From Paramecium octaurelia (lineage: Eukaryota > Ciliophora > Oligohymenophorea > Peniculida > Parameciidae), in NCBI GenBank assembly GCA_905182995.1, contig CAJJDP010000005.1, positions 310,001 to 374,000 of the forward strand: a DNA stretch of 64,000 nucleotides, in the 5' to 3' direction. Positions 26,441 through 39,495 of the stretch are shown piece by piece. How positions within the stretch are numbered: position 1 is the stretch's first letter; each line of letters opens with the position of its first letter. Both the position numbers and the translations under genes were made by a program. The notes below the pieces were generated by a model that saw nothing but the letters and a program-made list of their open reading frames with translations, was not told where the DNA came from and searched no databases.

Positions 26441-29400
26441 ATGAGTGAATAATAAACACCAAATCGAGGGAGATTTTTATCACCTTAACAAGGAAATTAA
26501 CAATCAAGAGTCAATTCTGAGAGTCACGTTATCATTCCTAATGACAAGATGAAGAGATCTAGTGCAGGGTCGAGTGTAAGAGTAATTAATTCAGTAATCA
26601 ATGATCTTAATCCATTAGCCTCCTGTTGCCATGACACAATCAGCTGTCGTAAATCAGTTAGAGTATTTCTAAATGCCTAATGGATCCATATAGCCAATGA
26701 TAACATCAAGAATAGTGCCCACACTCGTTAGACCCCAATAAAGTAATGAATATCGAGATAATTGTTAGCCATTATCATTAAGTAAGATGGAGATGGGTCT
26801 GACTTGGATAAGGTTAGTTAACTGTAAATAGAAGTGGAGTAATGGAAGGCAAGATTCTTTGCTCTTTAAATTACAAGCGGTGGCACAGGATTGGAAGAAC
26901 TAGTATTTAATGAAAATAAACATTTTAGACTGGAATGTATGAAATGAGATTAAAGATACTGTCTGATGAAAATGGAAAGTTGTTAGCATTAATTAAACAA
27001 CTTATCAATGAAAATGAACAAAAAGACTTAGCAATAGCTTAAAGAGATAATAAAATTTATTAACTTGAATTAAATTAACATGAACATGATGCACTCCAAG
27101 AATTGCTTAAGAAAAAACAAGATGAAAACCTAGAAGTAATATTTATTTGAATTTTCAGTTAAGAGGAAAACTATAAGGATTGGAAGAACTTTTGATAGAT
27201 GCAAGAAAATAAGAAATTGAAAACTTTGAATTATAAAGTAAGATCAAGAATTTAGAAAATGAATTGGCTATGTGGAAAGACAAATTCAAGTTGTCTGAGG
27301 AGGATAGAAACAGATTATTATAGGAATTAAGAGAATTGTTGGAAAGAATGAATCAATTGAATTTGGATACTGTTAAGAGAGGTCAATTATCGACTATGGA
27401 TTTGTTAGAAGATGAGAATAAGAAGTTGAGAGATTAAATTAATTAAATATTAAATGATCTAGATTAATGGAGAAAGAAAGCTTTGACTTTAGAATTATAA
27501 GTATTTGACCTCCAGGTTCAAGTGACTGATTAAGATAACAATAATAAGTTATTGGTAAAAGAAATCGAAAGATTAAATCAATAACTAGCATCAAAACAAT
27601 AAGAAATAGAAAGGTTAAAGACTAAGTAATAAATAATAATATATTAGTCTTTAATAAGCCGAGGATCATATAAAAGAATTGCAGGGGTTGAAACAACAAG
27701 TTTAAGAAAAATAAAGAGTAATTGATGAATTAAAAAGAAAAAATGATGAACAAGCCAAATAAATTCTAGAGAGTGAGAAGTTGAAAAAGCAATTGGATCA
27801 GATTAGAGGTTACAATACAGATTTGCAAAAGCAAAATGGTGTTTTGAATTATTAAATTGATCAATTAAACAGAACACTTGAAAATAAACAGTAAGCTTAT
27901 GATAAACTAAATAATAAATTAAAGTTTGTAGAAAACGATAATAACACTTTAAGATAATAGGTCTTGGAAATAAATGAATTATAAATTGAAAAGTAAAGTT
28001 TGTTGTCAGAATTGTCATCATTAGACAAAGAACTCAAATTAAAGAGTGAACAATTAGCTAATGTTGAAAAGGAATTATAGAATTTATAAGAAAAATTATA
28101 ATAATTGAGAATTATTGAATTAGAATTAAACAGAGCGAAGTCTTAATTAGATATGAAAGACAGAGACATTGCAGAATTGAGAAAGCAAATTAAAGATTTG
28201 ACTGTTAAAAACTTTGAATTGGAATAAAGATTGAAAGAATTGATCTCTAAGGAGACAGAGTATTTGAAGATTTTCTAATAATGTGAAACTTATAAATCAT
28301 TGAATGATCAACTTAACTTATAATTAGCTTAATTAGAAGCTGAAAATTAATAATTATAATCCTAAGTTGATGGATTAGCAGAATTACAAAGCTAATTGAA
28401 GGTGTTACAATAAAAGTATGAATAGACACTTAAAATTAATTCTGATTTAAGTTCAAGAAATTAATAATTATAATAATAATTATAGAACATCTAATAATAG
28501 AAGAATGTGAATAATTTAAGAGATAATTAAATTAATATCGAATTATAAAGAAATAACACTCTATTAAATTAAAAATCTTAATAAATAGAAGATTTGAGAT
28601 TGAAATTGGCTAAAGCTGAATAATAAATTGATACTCTCAATAATTAATTGTAAAACAAGCAGTAAGAATTAGATAACTAAATAGTGTTAAATGCAAAATT
28701 ATAAGACAGGATCAAAGAATTGGAATCTGAATTACTCAATCTTAAAAAAACTGTTCAAAGCTTATAAGACTAAAACAATGCTCTTAAAAATGATCATCAT
28801 TTGTAACTTTAAGAATTGAGAGAAGAAATTCTCCGCAAATAAGAGGAAATCAAATCCCTTTAGAAATTAGCTGATTAGTACAAAGAGAAGTATTTAGAAA
28901 ACGATCGCTAATTAGCTGATTTGAAAGGTCTTGAAAGAAAACTGAATGATGTTACAATCTAAAAGAATTAATTGGCTGATTTAAATACAAATTATCAAGA
29001 TTAAATAAGCAAATTACAAAGTGAGATTAGATCATTGTAAATTAAGATTCAAGAAACTCATTTGTTTGAAGATTAAAATAAACAATATGAAGCAATTATT
29101 GAAAAGTTAAAAGCAGAAAACACACTAAAGAGCAAAGAAATCACTGAACTTAATATCTAATTGCCAACTTATATGTAACAAGTTTCTGATTTAGAAAAGA
29201 AATTATTAAGAACGGATCAATAATTCTAAATTTATAAGAATGAGGTAGAAAGATTGAGATAAGAGAAACAAAACTTATTAAAAGAGATTGAAGAACTTAA
29301 GAGGAAGAATAAAACTTTAGAATAAAAAGTCAATGAATTGAATCATTTATAAGAATTGATTCCTTAATTAGAATAAAAGGCTAATAGGTTACAAAATCAA

Positions 29401-31358
29401 GTAGACAAATTGGCAAAATAAAACTTAGATTATAATGACTAAATTAATCTTTAAAATGAGTAATTGAGTTAACAAGAGTTATAAATTAGAACCTTATTCC
29501 AAGTAAAATCAAATTTATAATAATTGGAATCTAATTATTCTTTGGTAGTGTAATAATTGAATGATTAAAGACTTTAATCTGCAAAATTAGAATAAGCATT
29601 TTTCAATGAATAATAATAGCATTAGAAGACTGCTGACGAACTAAAAAAAGTGACTAAGGAATTAGATCAATTGAAAAATAAAATAGAATAATAAGAGAAG
29701 TATATTAAAGAATTAGAAGGAAAAATAATTAAAGATAGAATATTAGAATAGGAATTAAAAGAAGCAGTGGGTTTCAACCTTACTTTGGATACTAAACTCA
29801 ATCAAGTAAGATAAGAAAATGAGTCTTTGAAAAATGAGATTGCCTAATTGAAAGAAGAATTAGAGTAATGGAAGGCGAAATATTTATAAAAAGATAATGA
29901 GGTTAAGACATTGTAAGTTTATAAAGCTGAAGCCATTTAGATGAGATTAATTAATGACGAATTAACAGATAATTTCAATAAATTAACAAAATAATTGAAA
30001 GCAATAACTTTAGAAAAGTAAATAATGGAAGAAGAATTATAGCATCAGATTGCAGATTTGAAATAGAGAATTGCAGAATTAGAATAATTGGTTGCTTAAA
30101 TTGAACCATTATAAACATAAGTTAATGATTTATAACAATTAGTCAATAAATTGTAAGGTGAAAACAAATAATTAGCCAAAAAGTTAGGAGAAGCTTAGAG
30201 TAAAGTTAAAGAACTAGAAGGAAAAATAGAGGCATATGAAGTAATGGAAAAAGACTATTAAAAATTGTAAGCAAATTATGCCGAAAAGTATTAATATTTG
30301 TCATAATTTTAGAGCTTAAGATTTGAGAACAACAAAGGAAGATTTAGATAAAACAACTTTATAATTGGATAAAGTGACAAAGGAGAAAGAAAATCTAGAT
30401 ATGAGAATAGCAATGTTGGCTGCTGAAATTGAGAGATAAAAACATTTAAATAAAAATAAATAAGAAAAAATAGATGAACTAACTAATTAAAATACAGATG
30501 TATAATTTAATATGTATTTAACTATAGTTATCAAATGTTGTTGCATAACTTGAGCCATTGGATCCAGAAAATACAAGATTATCAGAATAAATTTAAGAAA
30601 TGAAGAAGAAAGCAGATCAAGATTAATTGGATCTAATGAAGAAGGATGATGAAATTAATAAGTTGAATAATGAGGTTTATGGATTGTAAAATAAAGTTGC
30701 ATTACTTGGACCAGAAATAGAAAGAGCTAAGCTGAAATACAATGGTGCTTAAAATACAATAAAGGAACTTGAAGAAAAGCTATAAGATTATGAACATTTA
30801 TAACAGGAACTTTAAAGTTTGGATAATGCCTTAAATTAGGCTGAAGAGAAGGTGCAAAATTTAGAGAAAGAAAACTCTACTCTTCATTAGACTTTGACAG
30901 CCAAGTCAGATGAATTGAACTAAGCCAAAGCTAGGTAATATTATTTAATATATTTAGTGTTAATGATCTTTAAAACTAGTTAAATTTGGTTAATGAATAA
31001 TTGATAAATCAATAACAATTAGAGAATGAATTGCAATAGAGAGATCATGAAAATTAATAATTGAAGGAAAAGATTGGATAATTATAATAATAAATTGAAT
31101 AATTGGAATAGATTAAGGTAACAAAGATGTTAATGCTATTAGTATGATAATGAGGGCAAGATAGCTATGTTGGCAACCTAGATTGAAGCTTTGAAATACA
31201 AATACTAAGTTGCTGAAAATAAATTGAAAGAACAAGATGATATAATTGGATAATTAAATGATGATTTGGATAACTTTGACAAACACATTTAAGAATTGGA
31301 AAGTGAAAACCAAGATTTAAAGGCTAAAATGCAATAGCAATCAATTAGAGCTTATTGA
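26441..31358 (+). CDS. Giant coiled-coil protein
   Basis: From MSEQQTPNRGRFLSPQQ the gene runs 4.9 kb, about 1,570 residues after introns. The first 150 or so residues are non-helical and Ser/Pro-rich, and their exon structure is unresolved because three frames stay open near 26750-26930. From about 26930 to the end it is unbroken heptad-rich Gln/Leu/Glu/Lys sequence. Introns are supported by frame at about 27138, 27626, 30286, 30501, 30937 and 31110. Recurrent phrases such as LQELREEI, KELEGKI and AMLAAEIE are typical of basal-body or cortical structural proteins, but I cannot name an orthologue. No motor or membrane domain is seen. Confidence 0.82.
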
Positions 31359-31398
31359 TATATTGATAAATATAATATATAATAAAATAAATTAACAT

Positions 31399-32177
31399 AT
31401 GTGTCCTAATTTGACATTAATTATGCTGTTAACTTTGTTGGGACTTAGTTTATCTTAACAATGCACTTGGACAGATGAGTCAGGATACACTTATAATTTA
31501 AAGTCTTTAGATAAAGATGGAGGATGGCAATTGAAAGACGAAACAAGTGGTATGGGGATGTTTAGTATGGTTTACATTTTCAATTTTTGTGATTTTAAAC
31601 CAATTAAATGTCATGATAGATAGGTGGGAGCTATTGAAGCATTGGCAGTAATGGGATAAATAACAGAGAATTGTGATGTAGCAGGATTGGTAGAAACTTA
31701 AACATTCGAACATTTAGATGAAAGAGATATAAATAAAGGCATAGTTGTAAAGTACACTTAAGGAGACTTATGTATGGATCCAAAATAACCAACAGGGGTT
31801 ATGCAACCTAGACAAGCTCATTTTTTTATTGAATGTGGGGATGATGATTCCACATTCACAGTCTTACCAGATAATGAATGCATAGATCAATTCAAAATTC
31901 GACATCATGTTGGTTGCAGAAATGCAAGTATCTATTCCATATCAATAATTTAGGTTCTCATTGGTTTCTTAAGTTCCTTTTTATTATTTGTTTATATTTT
32001 GGGGGTCGATTCCTATACAATCGTAAGAAATTGCAAATAGAGGGAGAGGAAGCTATCCCTCATATTCATTTAATCAAAACTCTTATTCCTTAAGCCAGAG
32101 CAATCTTTCATTTTGGTGTAGATAGATTGCAAACTCAGGTTCAGAGATTTAGACATGGTGGCTATGACAGTATATGA
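31399..32177 (+). CDS. Type I membrane protein, MRH/ATG27 or cation-dependent M6P-receptor-like
   Basis: Spliced length is 250 residues (26-nt intron near 31930). A signal peptide (LTLIMLLTLLGLSLSQQ) is followed by a luminal domain of about 150 residues with paired cysteines (QQCTWTDESGYTYNLKSL, GDLCMDP, FFIECGDDDSTF, NECIDQF, HHVGC). It then has one membrane span (FLKFLFIICLYFGGRFLYN) and a basic cytoplasmic tail. The cysteine spacing and the Y-N-L-K start fit the MRH fold of lysosomal-enzyme receptors and Atg27. The tail (VQRFRHGGYDSI) could carry sorting signals. Assignment to the fold is fair, and the precise role is open. Confidence 0.68.
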
Positions 32178-32201
32178 TTAAATTAATTAATTAAAATATC
32201 T

Positions 32202-33412
32202 ATGTACAGATTTCGATAACTTTGGAAATTCAGTACACTCTAATTCCACAAAGGAGTTAGTGAGCACTAGAATGTTTCCTAGAATGTAGTCCTACGAGGA
32301 GTCACTCTCAAAGGCAGATATAATGATTTACCAAATATGCTCTTCTTTCCTGAGGCCTGTGATCCTGTCGAAAATTGGATCCCATTCTTCAGTGACCCAG
32401 CCAACAAGGTAGAAAAGTGTGTGAATTTGATAGATTCTTGATTATAGAAATGTGCATATTTTGAGTCCAAGAAATTTTGGTACATCAGATAAACATTACT
32501 CATTCGATGTTGAAGATCTAGCCAATGATGTTGTTAGATACATGTATTATAACAAAATCACCATGGCAACTTTGGCTGGACATGGATTTGGAGCAAAGGT
32601 TGCCTTAGCTGCTGGATGTTATCATCCTGAAAGAACAACAGGTGTGTTTTGTATTGACTACTCACCTATGGATTAAAGATATCATGAGGCATTTACAGAA
32701 TTCAGAGGCTTCATTAAGAAATTATCTGAAATTAATACTAAGGAAATGACCAAATCATAAATTGAGGCATTTCTCAAGGACAACATAGAGGTTAAATTAT
32801 TTAAATATTTCTATCTAGTGTGTTAAATGGAGATCTATTTTCAGTGATAACCTTGTTAAATTACCTTCAGGATAATGGGATTGGAAGTTTTCTCTGAAAT
32901 TCTTAAATGACAATATTTCATTCAATAAGGCTGACTCTCTTGCCTTCTGGCCAGTCAAAGCTGGTCTTTATACAGGCAGAGCTCATTTTGCATTCCCTGA
33001 ATTTTCAAGATGGGTGCATTTAGGAACCAATACTCTACCAATGTTAAAGGTATGCCCATAAGTGAGAGGTTTTGGACATGATGTGCATTCTGTTTAAGGA
33101 GATAATAACACCTTAAGTAAAAATATGAATTATAATTAGACCATTGGATTTACGAATTCAAAGATCAATCTTTTGTCTTTGCAAGCCGATTCACTAAGTA
33201 ATTACTATATTTATTTGAGATTCTTATCTATGTATGATGGTGTTCATCTATTACTCAAAGACAGAACTGAAGTCGGAAAGGAATTCGTTCCTTCTATCAT
33301 TTATTCTAAGAAGGATCCCAATCATGTGTATTCAGACTATTCTCCTGCTCATTATTATCATAATTGGAGATTTAACAATGTCTACAAAAATTTAGATACC
33401 CAAAATAAATGA
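32202..33412 (+). CDS. Alpha/beta-hydrolase-fold protein lacking the nucleophile serine
   Basis: Four introns (25, 28, 23 and 22 nt) leave 370 residues. The order resembles ABHD11-type hydrolases: NVHILSPRNFGTSD, then FDVEDLANDVVRYM, then the nucleophile-elbow region TLAGHGFGAKVALAAG. In active members this is GxSxG; here the serine position is glycine (GHGFG). A late DHWIYEFKDQSF matches the place of the catalytic histidine (usually GH). The first 15-20 residues are basic and aromatic and might target mitochondria. It is therefore probably a pseudo-enzyme or a binding protein. A distinct C-terminal extension of about 60 residues (SPAHYYHNWRFNNVYKNL) follows the domain. Confidence 0.75.
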
Positions 33413-33626
33413 TATAATACCATACAATAATAAATAGAATCTAAATACATTATATCTTTAATTAATAATTCTTATTTCAATTAATTAATTTCCACTTTAA
33501 AAACCTTCATAAGGGCAAACAACAATAAATAAATCTAAAATCTTTTTTTTAAAACTGACTCAGTAAGAAAATTAAATATATCACTCATATAAATGTAAAT
33601 AACAAAATTGAAAATTATATTAATTA

Positions 33627-34511
33627 ATGGATTCAAGTAATTCTCAGGATGATTCATATTAAAAAGTACATTAAAATTGTGAATTAAGGATTCACTACTT
33701 GATTTGATTTTAAAACAAAAAAAACCTGCATGTTATGAGAAGGAAAAAATATCAATAGATTTCTCTAATTCTATAATGAGCTTAGGTATGTTCAAGAAAC
33801 CGAAACAAATTTATATCCAAAACACTCATCACACAAAAGAAATCCATATTTCAATGATCAAAGGTAAACCAACTAATTTATTTAAGAGATTAGAGATCAA
33901 TCAGTCTTTTAAGTAAAATAGATATCTTGAAATAAGAGAAAATTCAAAGGATAATGTCCTATAGTAGACAGATATTTGGTGAGGACTAATAAATTGAAGC
34001 AAGAGTTCAAAGAGTGATCAATACAGTCAGAAGGAAGAGTTGTCTTTGTTCTAATTGTGGCCAATAAAGTGAGTTTGAGAAACGGTCGAATACATTTTAA
34101 GTAAGACCCCAGCATCAAATCAATTCGGAATTGAGAATAATGAAATACAACACAAGAAATTAAATCAAGTAGCAATCTTTAATTAGAATACATAAAATAA
34201 AATAATTATAAAGCAAAAAATATCATATATCAAGTTTGTCAACCCAAATGGAGAATCAGTTTCAATATAATCAAACCCCAGTTTTAGTAGAACCTCCGTT
34301 GGTTGATCTAAAGCTAGATTTCAGAAAGAAAATAACTCCGAAACCAGTTGTACTAAAGTAATATCTTCCTACACAGAAAAATTATTTTGTAAATCAGTAT
34401 CATATAACTACAAGAGTTAAAACAAATATTACTCCTATTTAAAAAACTCTACCATCCCTTTAATCCTTTACTCAAAGCAGGAAGCATCTTTTTCAAAGTA
34501 AATTCAATTGA
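33627..34511 (+). CDS. Basic hypothetical protein
   Basis: Two introns (a 23-nt one near 33663 and a 25-nt one near 33865 ending in GAG) leave 278 residues, a multiple of three. It is Lys/Gln/Ser-rich with a helical middle (KIDILKQEKIQRIMSYSRQI), a lone cysteine pair SCLCSNCGQ that could bind a metal, and a Pro/Thr-rich tail. No family recognised. Splicing at 33865 is inferred because it joins two protein-like frames. Confidence 0.6.
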
Positions 34512-34668
34512 CAATTTAATCTGAATAAATTGTAATTTATAAGAATTAATATATAATGTTTGATGACACTTAAAAAGTCATATAACTAATAAATAATTTT
34601 AAACCACTATCGAATTAGTTTTTTTATCAAATAACATTTTTTAATTTTTCACTTATATTATATTTTAA

Positions 34669-35858
34669 ATGAGTTCAAGCACAAGAACTAGGTATTTATA
34701 TATTATTTATGTAAATATAGAGCCAATAGCTAACAGAGCTAGATATCCAAAAAAAGCATTCGGAAATACAGTTCTGATTACTATGACTCAGATGTATCGG
34801 ACTCCGAACCAATGATTAAGAAGAGAATTGTAAAAATATGGACACCTGAAGAAGATGAGATGCTGTAAGACTTTTATGAAAAATTTAATGGAAATTGGAC
34901 ACAAGTAGCCTAAGCAATACCTGGAAGAAATTAATCACAGTGTTCATAAAGATGGAAAAGAATAAATCCAAATAGAGTATAATAGGAATTATTATAAGCT
35001 TAAAATGAGAAAGCAATGGACAGAAGAGGAAGATAGACAGGTGCTACGTTTGATTTAAAAGTTTGGAAAAAATTGGAAGAGAATTGAAAACGAGATGACT
35101 GGGAGAAGTGGGAAATAGATAAGAGAAAGATTTATCAATAAGTTAGATAAAACCATTAATCATGATCCATATGATGAGAGGGAAGATGAAGAAATCTATA
35201 AGTTGTATATAAGTTTGGGTCCAAGATGGAGTGAAATATCTAAGAACTTAGTTGGAAGACCTGTAATCTTTTCATCAAATAATAAAGGAAAACTCGGTTA
35301 AGAATCGATTTTACTCTCATATAAAGAAGCACTATAATATTTAAACTAAGGAATCCGATTCGGATGGTAAGGAGATTACTCCTCAATAGCAATATACAAA
35401 GTGTGATTTCAGAGGAAAAGATTATTTAATAGAATAAATATAAAATGAAGATAAAAAACTAGATACAATACAGAGTCAGTTTGAGCAAGAAAACTCAATA
35501 AACAACTTATAATAACATAACCATTATATGTAAACCTCATTTAATGGACTTGGCAAAGCAGGTATGTGATAATAAAATAAATTGCATAGATTCTCTAAAT
35601 TCTAATGGAGACTTCTTGTAATTTGGGCATTAAATGAGTTTAGAACAAAAACATCTCTATGGGACAGATATCAATCAATAAGGATCCAATATATTTCAAG
35701 ATGTATAACTTCCTTATCATGATTTACTTGATGATCAATTAGAGCAATAATCATTATCAAAGAAAGCATCTTTATTTTTGAGAACAGACAGCGATATTGG
35801 TAATTTAGACCTATAATTACAATATTAATTAAGTAAAATGAGTATGGAATAAGAATGA
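34669..35858 (+). CDS. Three-repeat Myb DNA-binding protein
   Basis: Introns of 29, 22, 25 and 28 nt leave 361 residues. Three Myb repeats with their tryptophans are visible between about residues 45 and 200: KIWTPEEDEMLQDFYEKF with NWTQVAQAIPGRNQSQCSQR, RKQWTEEEDRQVLRLIQKF with NWKRIENEMTGRSGKQIRER, and EREDEEIYKLYISLGPRWSE with NSVKNRFYSHIKKHY. This is the R1R2R3 layout of animal c-Myb and plant 3R-Myb, which control cell-cycle genes. The third repeat lacks its first Trp. A Gln/Asn-rich C-terminal half is probably an activation or regulatory region. Nuclear transcription factor, well supported. Confidence 0.9.
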
Positions 35859-35879
35859 TAAATAAATATATATATTAAT

Positions 35880-37690
35880 TCAATTATCATCATCTACATC
35901 AAGATCGTCATCATCTTATTAAATTTCTGGTAGTTTCCCACATTATTCTTTAAGAGAAGTATAGAAAATAAGTTCAAAATTGTTTTTGAATTCAGGCAGT
36001 GGTTTTTTCTTTGTAGGAGGAGGATACATAGGATCTATTGCAATTCTAATGGTATTTTCGACTAAATGATTTATCAATCTAGATAATAGAGGGCAACAAG
36101 TTTCAAGACATGGATTTGTATTCACTTCTATCAGCCACGGTTTGAATTCACTGTCTATCATAAAATCCAATCCAAATAACTCAAAAGTATAGAAATGGCG
36201 ATTTGGATCTAGATGTTAATAAGATGCTTTGACAATGTCAGTGCATAAACTCTTTAATTGTTCTATCGTGTTATTAAAATTTAAATTATAGATTTCCTAA
36301 ACATACTTAGAAAAATCATTAAAAGAAACCTTAAAATAAATGATTCATTTACTTTATTTCCCGTTTCATACTTCCCATAGTTCTTACTGTACTTTTGAAC
36401 AGCATCATTAGTCAAATGGGTGTATTTACAGTCTGTGTCATCCAAATTAAACTCTTTGCAACTTGTTCTTATATATCCTTCCTAGTACCAGTAAGCCTTG
36501 AATTGATGATTTATACAGGTTATCAACATAAAACATCGTATATCGAACTTCCTTTTGTTGTATAATAATGGTTTATTTATATATTATTGCACAATAAAAG
36601 TCTTCTTTACACCATTTGAATGCAATTCCCTATAAGACACTAGTCTTTTGACTTAAGAAATAGAATTGACTACTTCTATTCCATTACCTCTGTTTGATTA
36701 TTCCCCTGGTTTTATAATCCACACATTTATATTATTCCTCCTTGCATATTCTTCAAATTACTAATACACAGGATCCTTTATACCATCTTAAATATGAAAT
36801 GTTAATGGTATAAATTTAAATGGATCTTGTCCTATTGACTCATAATAGGATTTCATATTGTAATACAATGCCTTCTTATTTGAGATTTAAAAATTGCCTT
36901 CTAAGTGATTATGTACTCTTAGGATATTACTCGAAACGAAATTTGTATACTTTTCATCTTCCAATTTCAGCTTAAATTTCTCATATACTTATTTTTTCTA
37001 AGCTTTTGTAAATGTTGACTAATTCCCAGTTAATGTTATCAAATCCTTATAAAATCCTTGTTTTCTGAGTTATGTCCAATAAAGATTCACATCAATTTAA
37101 GGTGAATCCAGTAAAATCCACCAGGATCGAGACTTTAATAGTTGTCTAACAAGTTATCCATTATTCCCTTTTGTTATAAATGCCTTGTAGACTATCTTCT
37201 CTTAAGGAATTATCATTAATAAATTTGAGAAACTTATAATTGTAGCAAAGTCTGAAGGATTTTCAAACATATTTTATTCTTCTTATTTATTTGGAAGAGC
37301 CTTTTTAATTGCGAATTTGTTTCTTATTGTATTGATTCTTCTTGGTTCAAGTGAATGAGGCTCAGCAGTTTCAGTAAAACTTTTTCTGCCATAAACTCTT
37401 GTTTCACTATATTTTCTTATTGAAATTTCTTTTTTTGAAGTAGTAATTAATTCTGCTTTAGGAGGATAAGGCAAAATTGATGGCAGATTTTTCTGTGTAT
37501 TTATTTATGGAATCTAGTTATGTTTCGAAAACGATTCTTATTGCTTAATTAAATCTACTAATTATTGAAATCCTTTTAACTTGATAATATTCAACTTTGG
37601 TTAAAAGAGTCTTGCCTAATTGAAATTAACTTCCTGAAATCTTGTACTCCCCTTAATGACCAATTAATCTAATTCATTATAGTTGTACAT
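35880..37690 (-). CDS. Tubulin tyrosine ligase-like (TTLL) amino-acid ligase
   Basis: Spliced length is 595 residues (intron 36330-36352). After a 200-residue variable N-terminus comes the TTL ATP-grasp core: NINVWIIKPGEQSNRGNGIE, QQYINKPLLYNKRKFDIRCF, YIRTSCKEFNLDD, THLTNDAVQKYSKNY and GLDFMIDSEFKPWLIEVNTN, which holds the metal-binding E-x-N. These enzymes add glutamate or glycine chains to tubulin in cilia and cortical microtubules. Which amino acid cannot be decided from these motifs; the R-C-F after KFDI differs from the R-Q-W common in glycylases. The C-terminal tail is very acidic (DDDDLDVDDDN). The stop lies 22 bases from the stop of the Myb gene, converging. Confidence 0.9.
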
Positions 37691-38709
37691 TTAATAATAA
37701 TTATTATAAATACAAATTATTAATGAAGTCTCATTTTTTTGTTTCTCAACTGAATACATATATGATCTTTTAAATTATTTTAAAGGGCTTTATAGAATTA
37801 TCTTATAACCTCAGCTCATAATTGTAAAAGAGATTGCTAATAAAAAGGAAATACGTTTAAAAAATTAATAATTAAGGTAATTTGGAATGAAAAACAATCC
37901 AAAATAGCGTGAATCTTTACTTATATTTTAGAAATAATTCCACTTTAGTAATTTTGATCTAAGGTCACTATTTATCAAAGTTTATAAATTGTTACATGAA
38001 ATCGTACCGGGTCATTAAATGCCTTTTGTACCAATTTTAGTTTAGATATTGAATGTATTACAAATATAGAAATTACAAAAGTTGTAAGTTGTTAAGATAA
38101 TGTTATCCCTTAAAACAAATAATGAATTCAAATTTGTAACTATTATTATTAAGATATTATTTTTTAGAAGGATAAATGTTCACTGATAATATCTTACAGG
38201 AAATAAATTTTATTAATTGAAAGAATTTCATTTCTGCATTGTGAGAATGTAGAGACTTCTTATCATCCTACATAATTTAAATTTTCCTTTTGATTTTAAG
38301 TTCTATTGATTATTCTTTGCTATCTTTTGCATCTATAGATTGATAATTTCATAATTAAGCTAAAAATTTTATTGTATTATCAAAATTGTAATATAATATC
38401 TGTTTTGAAATCAAACTGATAAATATTTAAACAATTCGAAATAATCATATAAGAAATTTGTTACTTGTCTAATTAGATAAGTAAATTAATATTTTTATTT
38501 AGACACTAGGATTTATAAAATATATTATTAATAAAAATATATTAATTTAATAATAAACTCTTAACAATATTTTGTCCTTCATAAAAGTCTCGTTTTATTA
38601 GAGTTAAGGAAATGATAAAAGGTTGAATTTATATTATAATCTTAAAGTATAAGTTTAAGAAGGGCATTACGTAGTATTTTTTATATTTTATTTATTCATT
38701 AAATTTTTA
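37691..38709. other. Intergenic region, second half duplicated downstream
   Basis: About 1 kb of AT-rich sequence without a protein-like frame separates the TTLL start from the La-motif gene. Positions 38085 onward recur exactly from 39496 (see the duplicate entries). Nothing else recognised. Confidence 0.5.
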
Positions 38710-39494
38710 ATGACTGATTTAATAAAACAATTAGATGGCATGTTCACAAGAGAACACCTAGAGAAAAATAAATACCTTCTAAAAAACTTGGATCCAAATT
38801 TGAATCTACCAATAGTGGCACTTCAAAAAGAATACTCATTAGCAAAGCATACCATTGAAGAAATTTTGGGAGTAAGATAATATATTTATATGATAGGCTT
38901 TGAAGCAATGTAAAAATTGCAAATTGCATGAAGGATATGTGACTCTCTTGATACCTCCACACACAAAGAATATTATAATAAATGAAATCAGCTAAACAAA
39001 TGCAGATTTCAAAGCTTACCTGATTGAAAAATATCTGAAGAACGTTGAGTGTGAGATAGCATTTGAAGGCGGATGTTGTAGGGTGACATTTAAGGATGAT
39101 GAAATTGGATTGAAGTTTTTAGATTAAGCAGTGAATGATCCAAAAGATCCATTAAAGGCATATGTTGAACCAGAAAATGTGTACTAATCACTTACAAAGA
39201 GTTTGGGATTCAACAATTAAGCACAATACTTATATCAATACAGTAATAGTGTATAAGTAATGTAGATAACTAAATGTTCTAAAATTTATATATAAGAAAG
39301 GCTTCAGATGATGTTGCAGGATAGACTCAAGCTGAAAAAACTGCCAAACCATATTATCCTCCTGTTCAATAGCAATAATCAAATCCCAGAAAATAATCAG
39401 GGTAAGAAAGAAAGGGAAGCGAGTAGGTCGAGCATTAAGATAAAAAAACAAAGACTCCAACATCAGGACCCAAAGAAATTTATGTTGAAAAATA
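38085..39494. repeat. First copy of an exact 1,410-bp direct duplicate (assembly overlap)
   Basis: Every base I compared matches 39496-40905, and only one N (39495) lies between. The copy stops in the middle of the La-motif gene, whereas the second copy reads on through the gene. This is what two overlapping contig ends joined without merging look like. Confidence 0.85.
38710..39494 (+). CDS. Truncated duplicate of the La-motif protein gene
   Basis: Identical to the 5' part of the gene at 40121-41159, ending at the N. It should not be counted as a separate gene: it carries the same ATG, the same 25-nt intron and the same La-motif residues, then stops at the contig edge. See the complete copy for description. 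Confidence 0.6.
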
Positions 39495-39495
39495 N

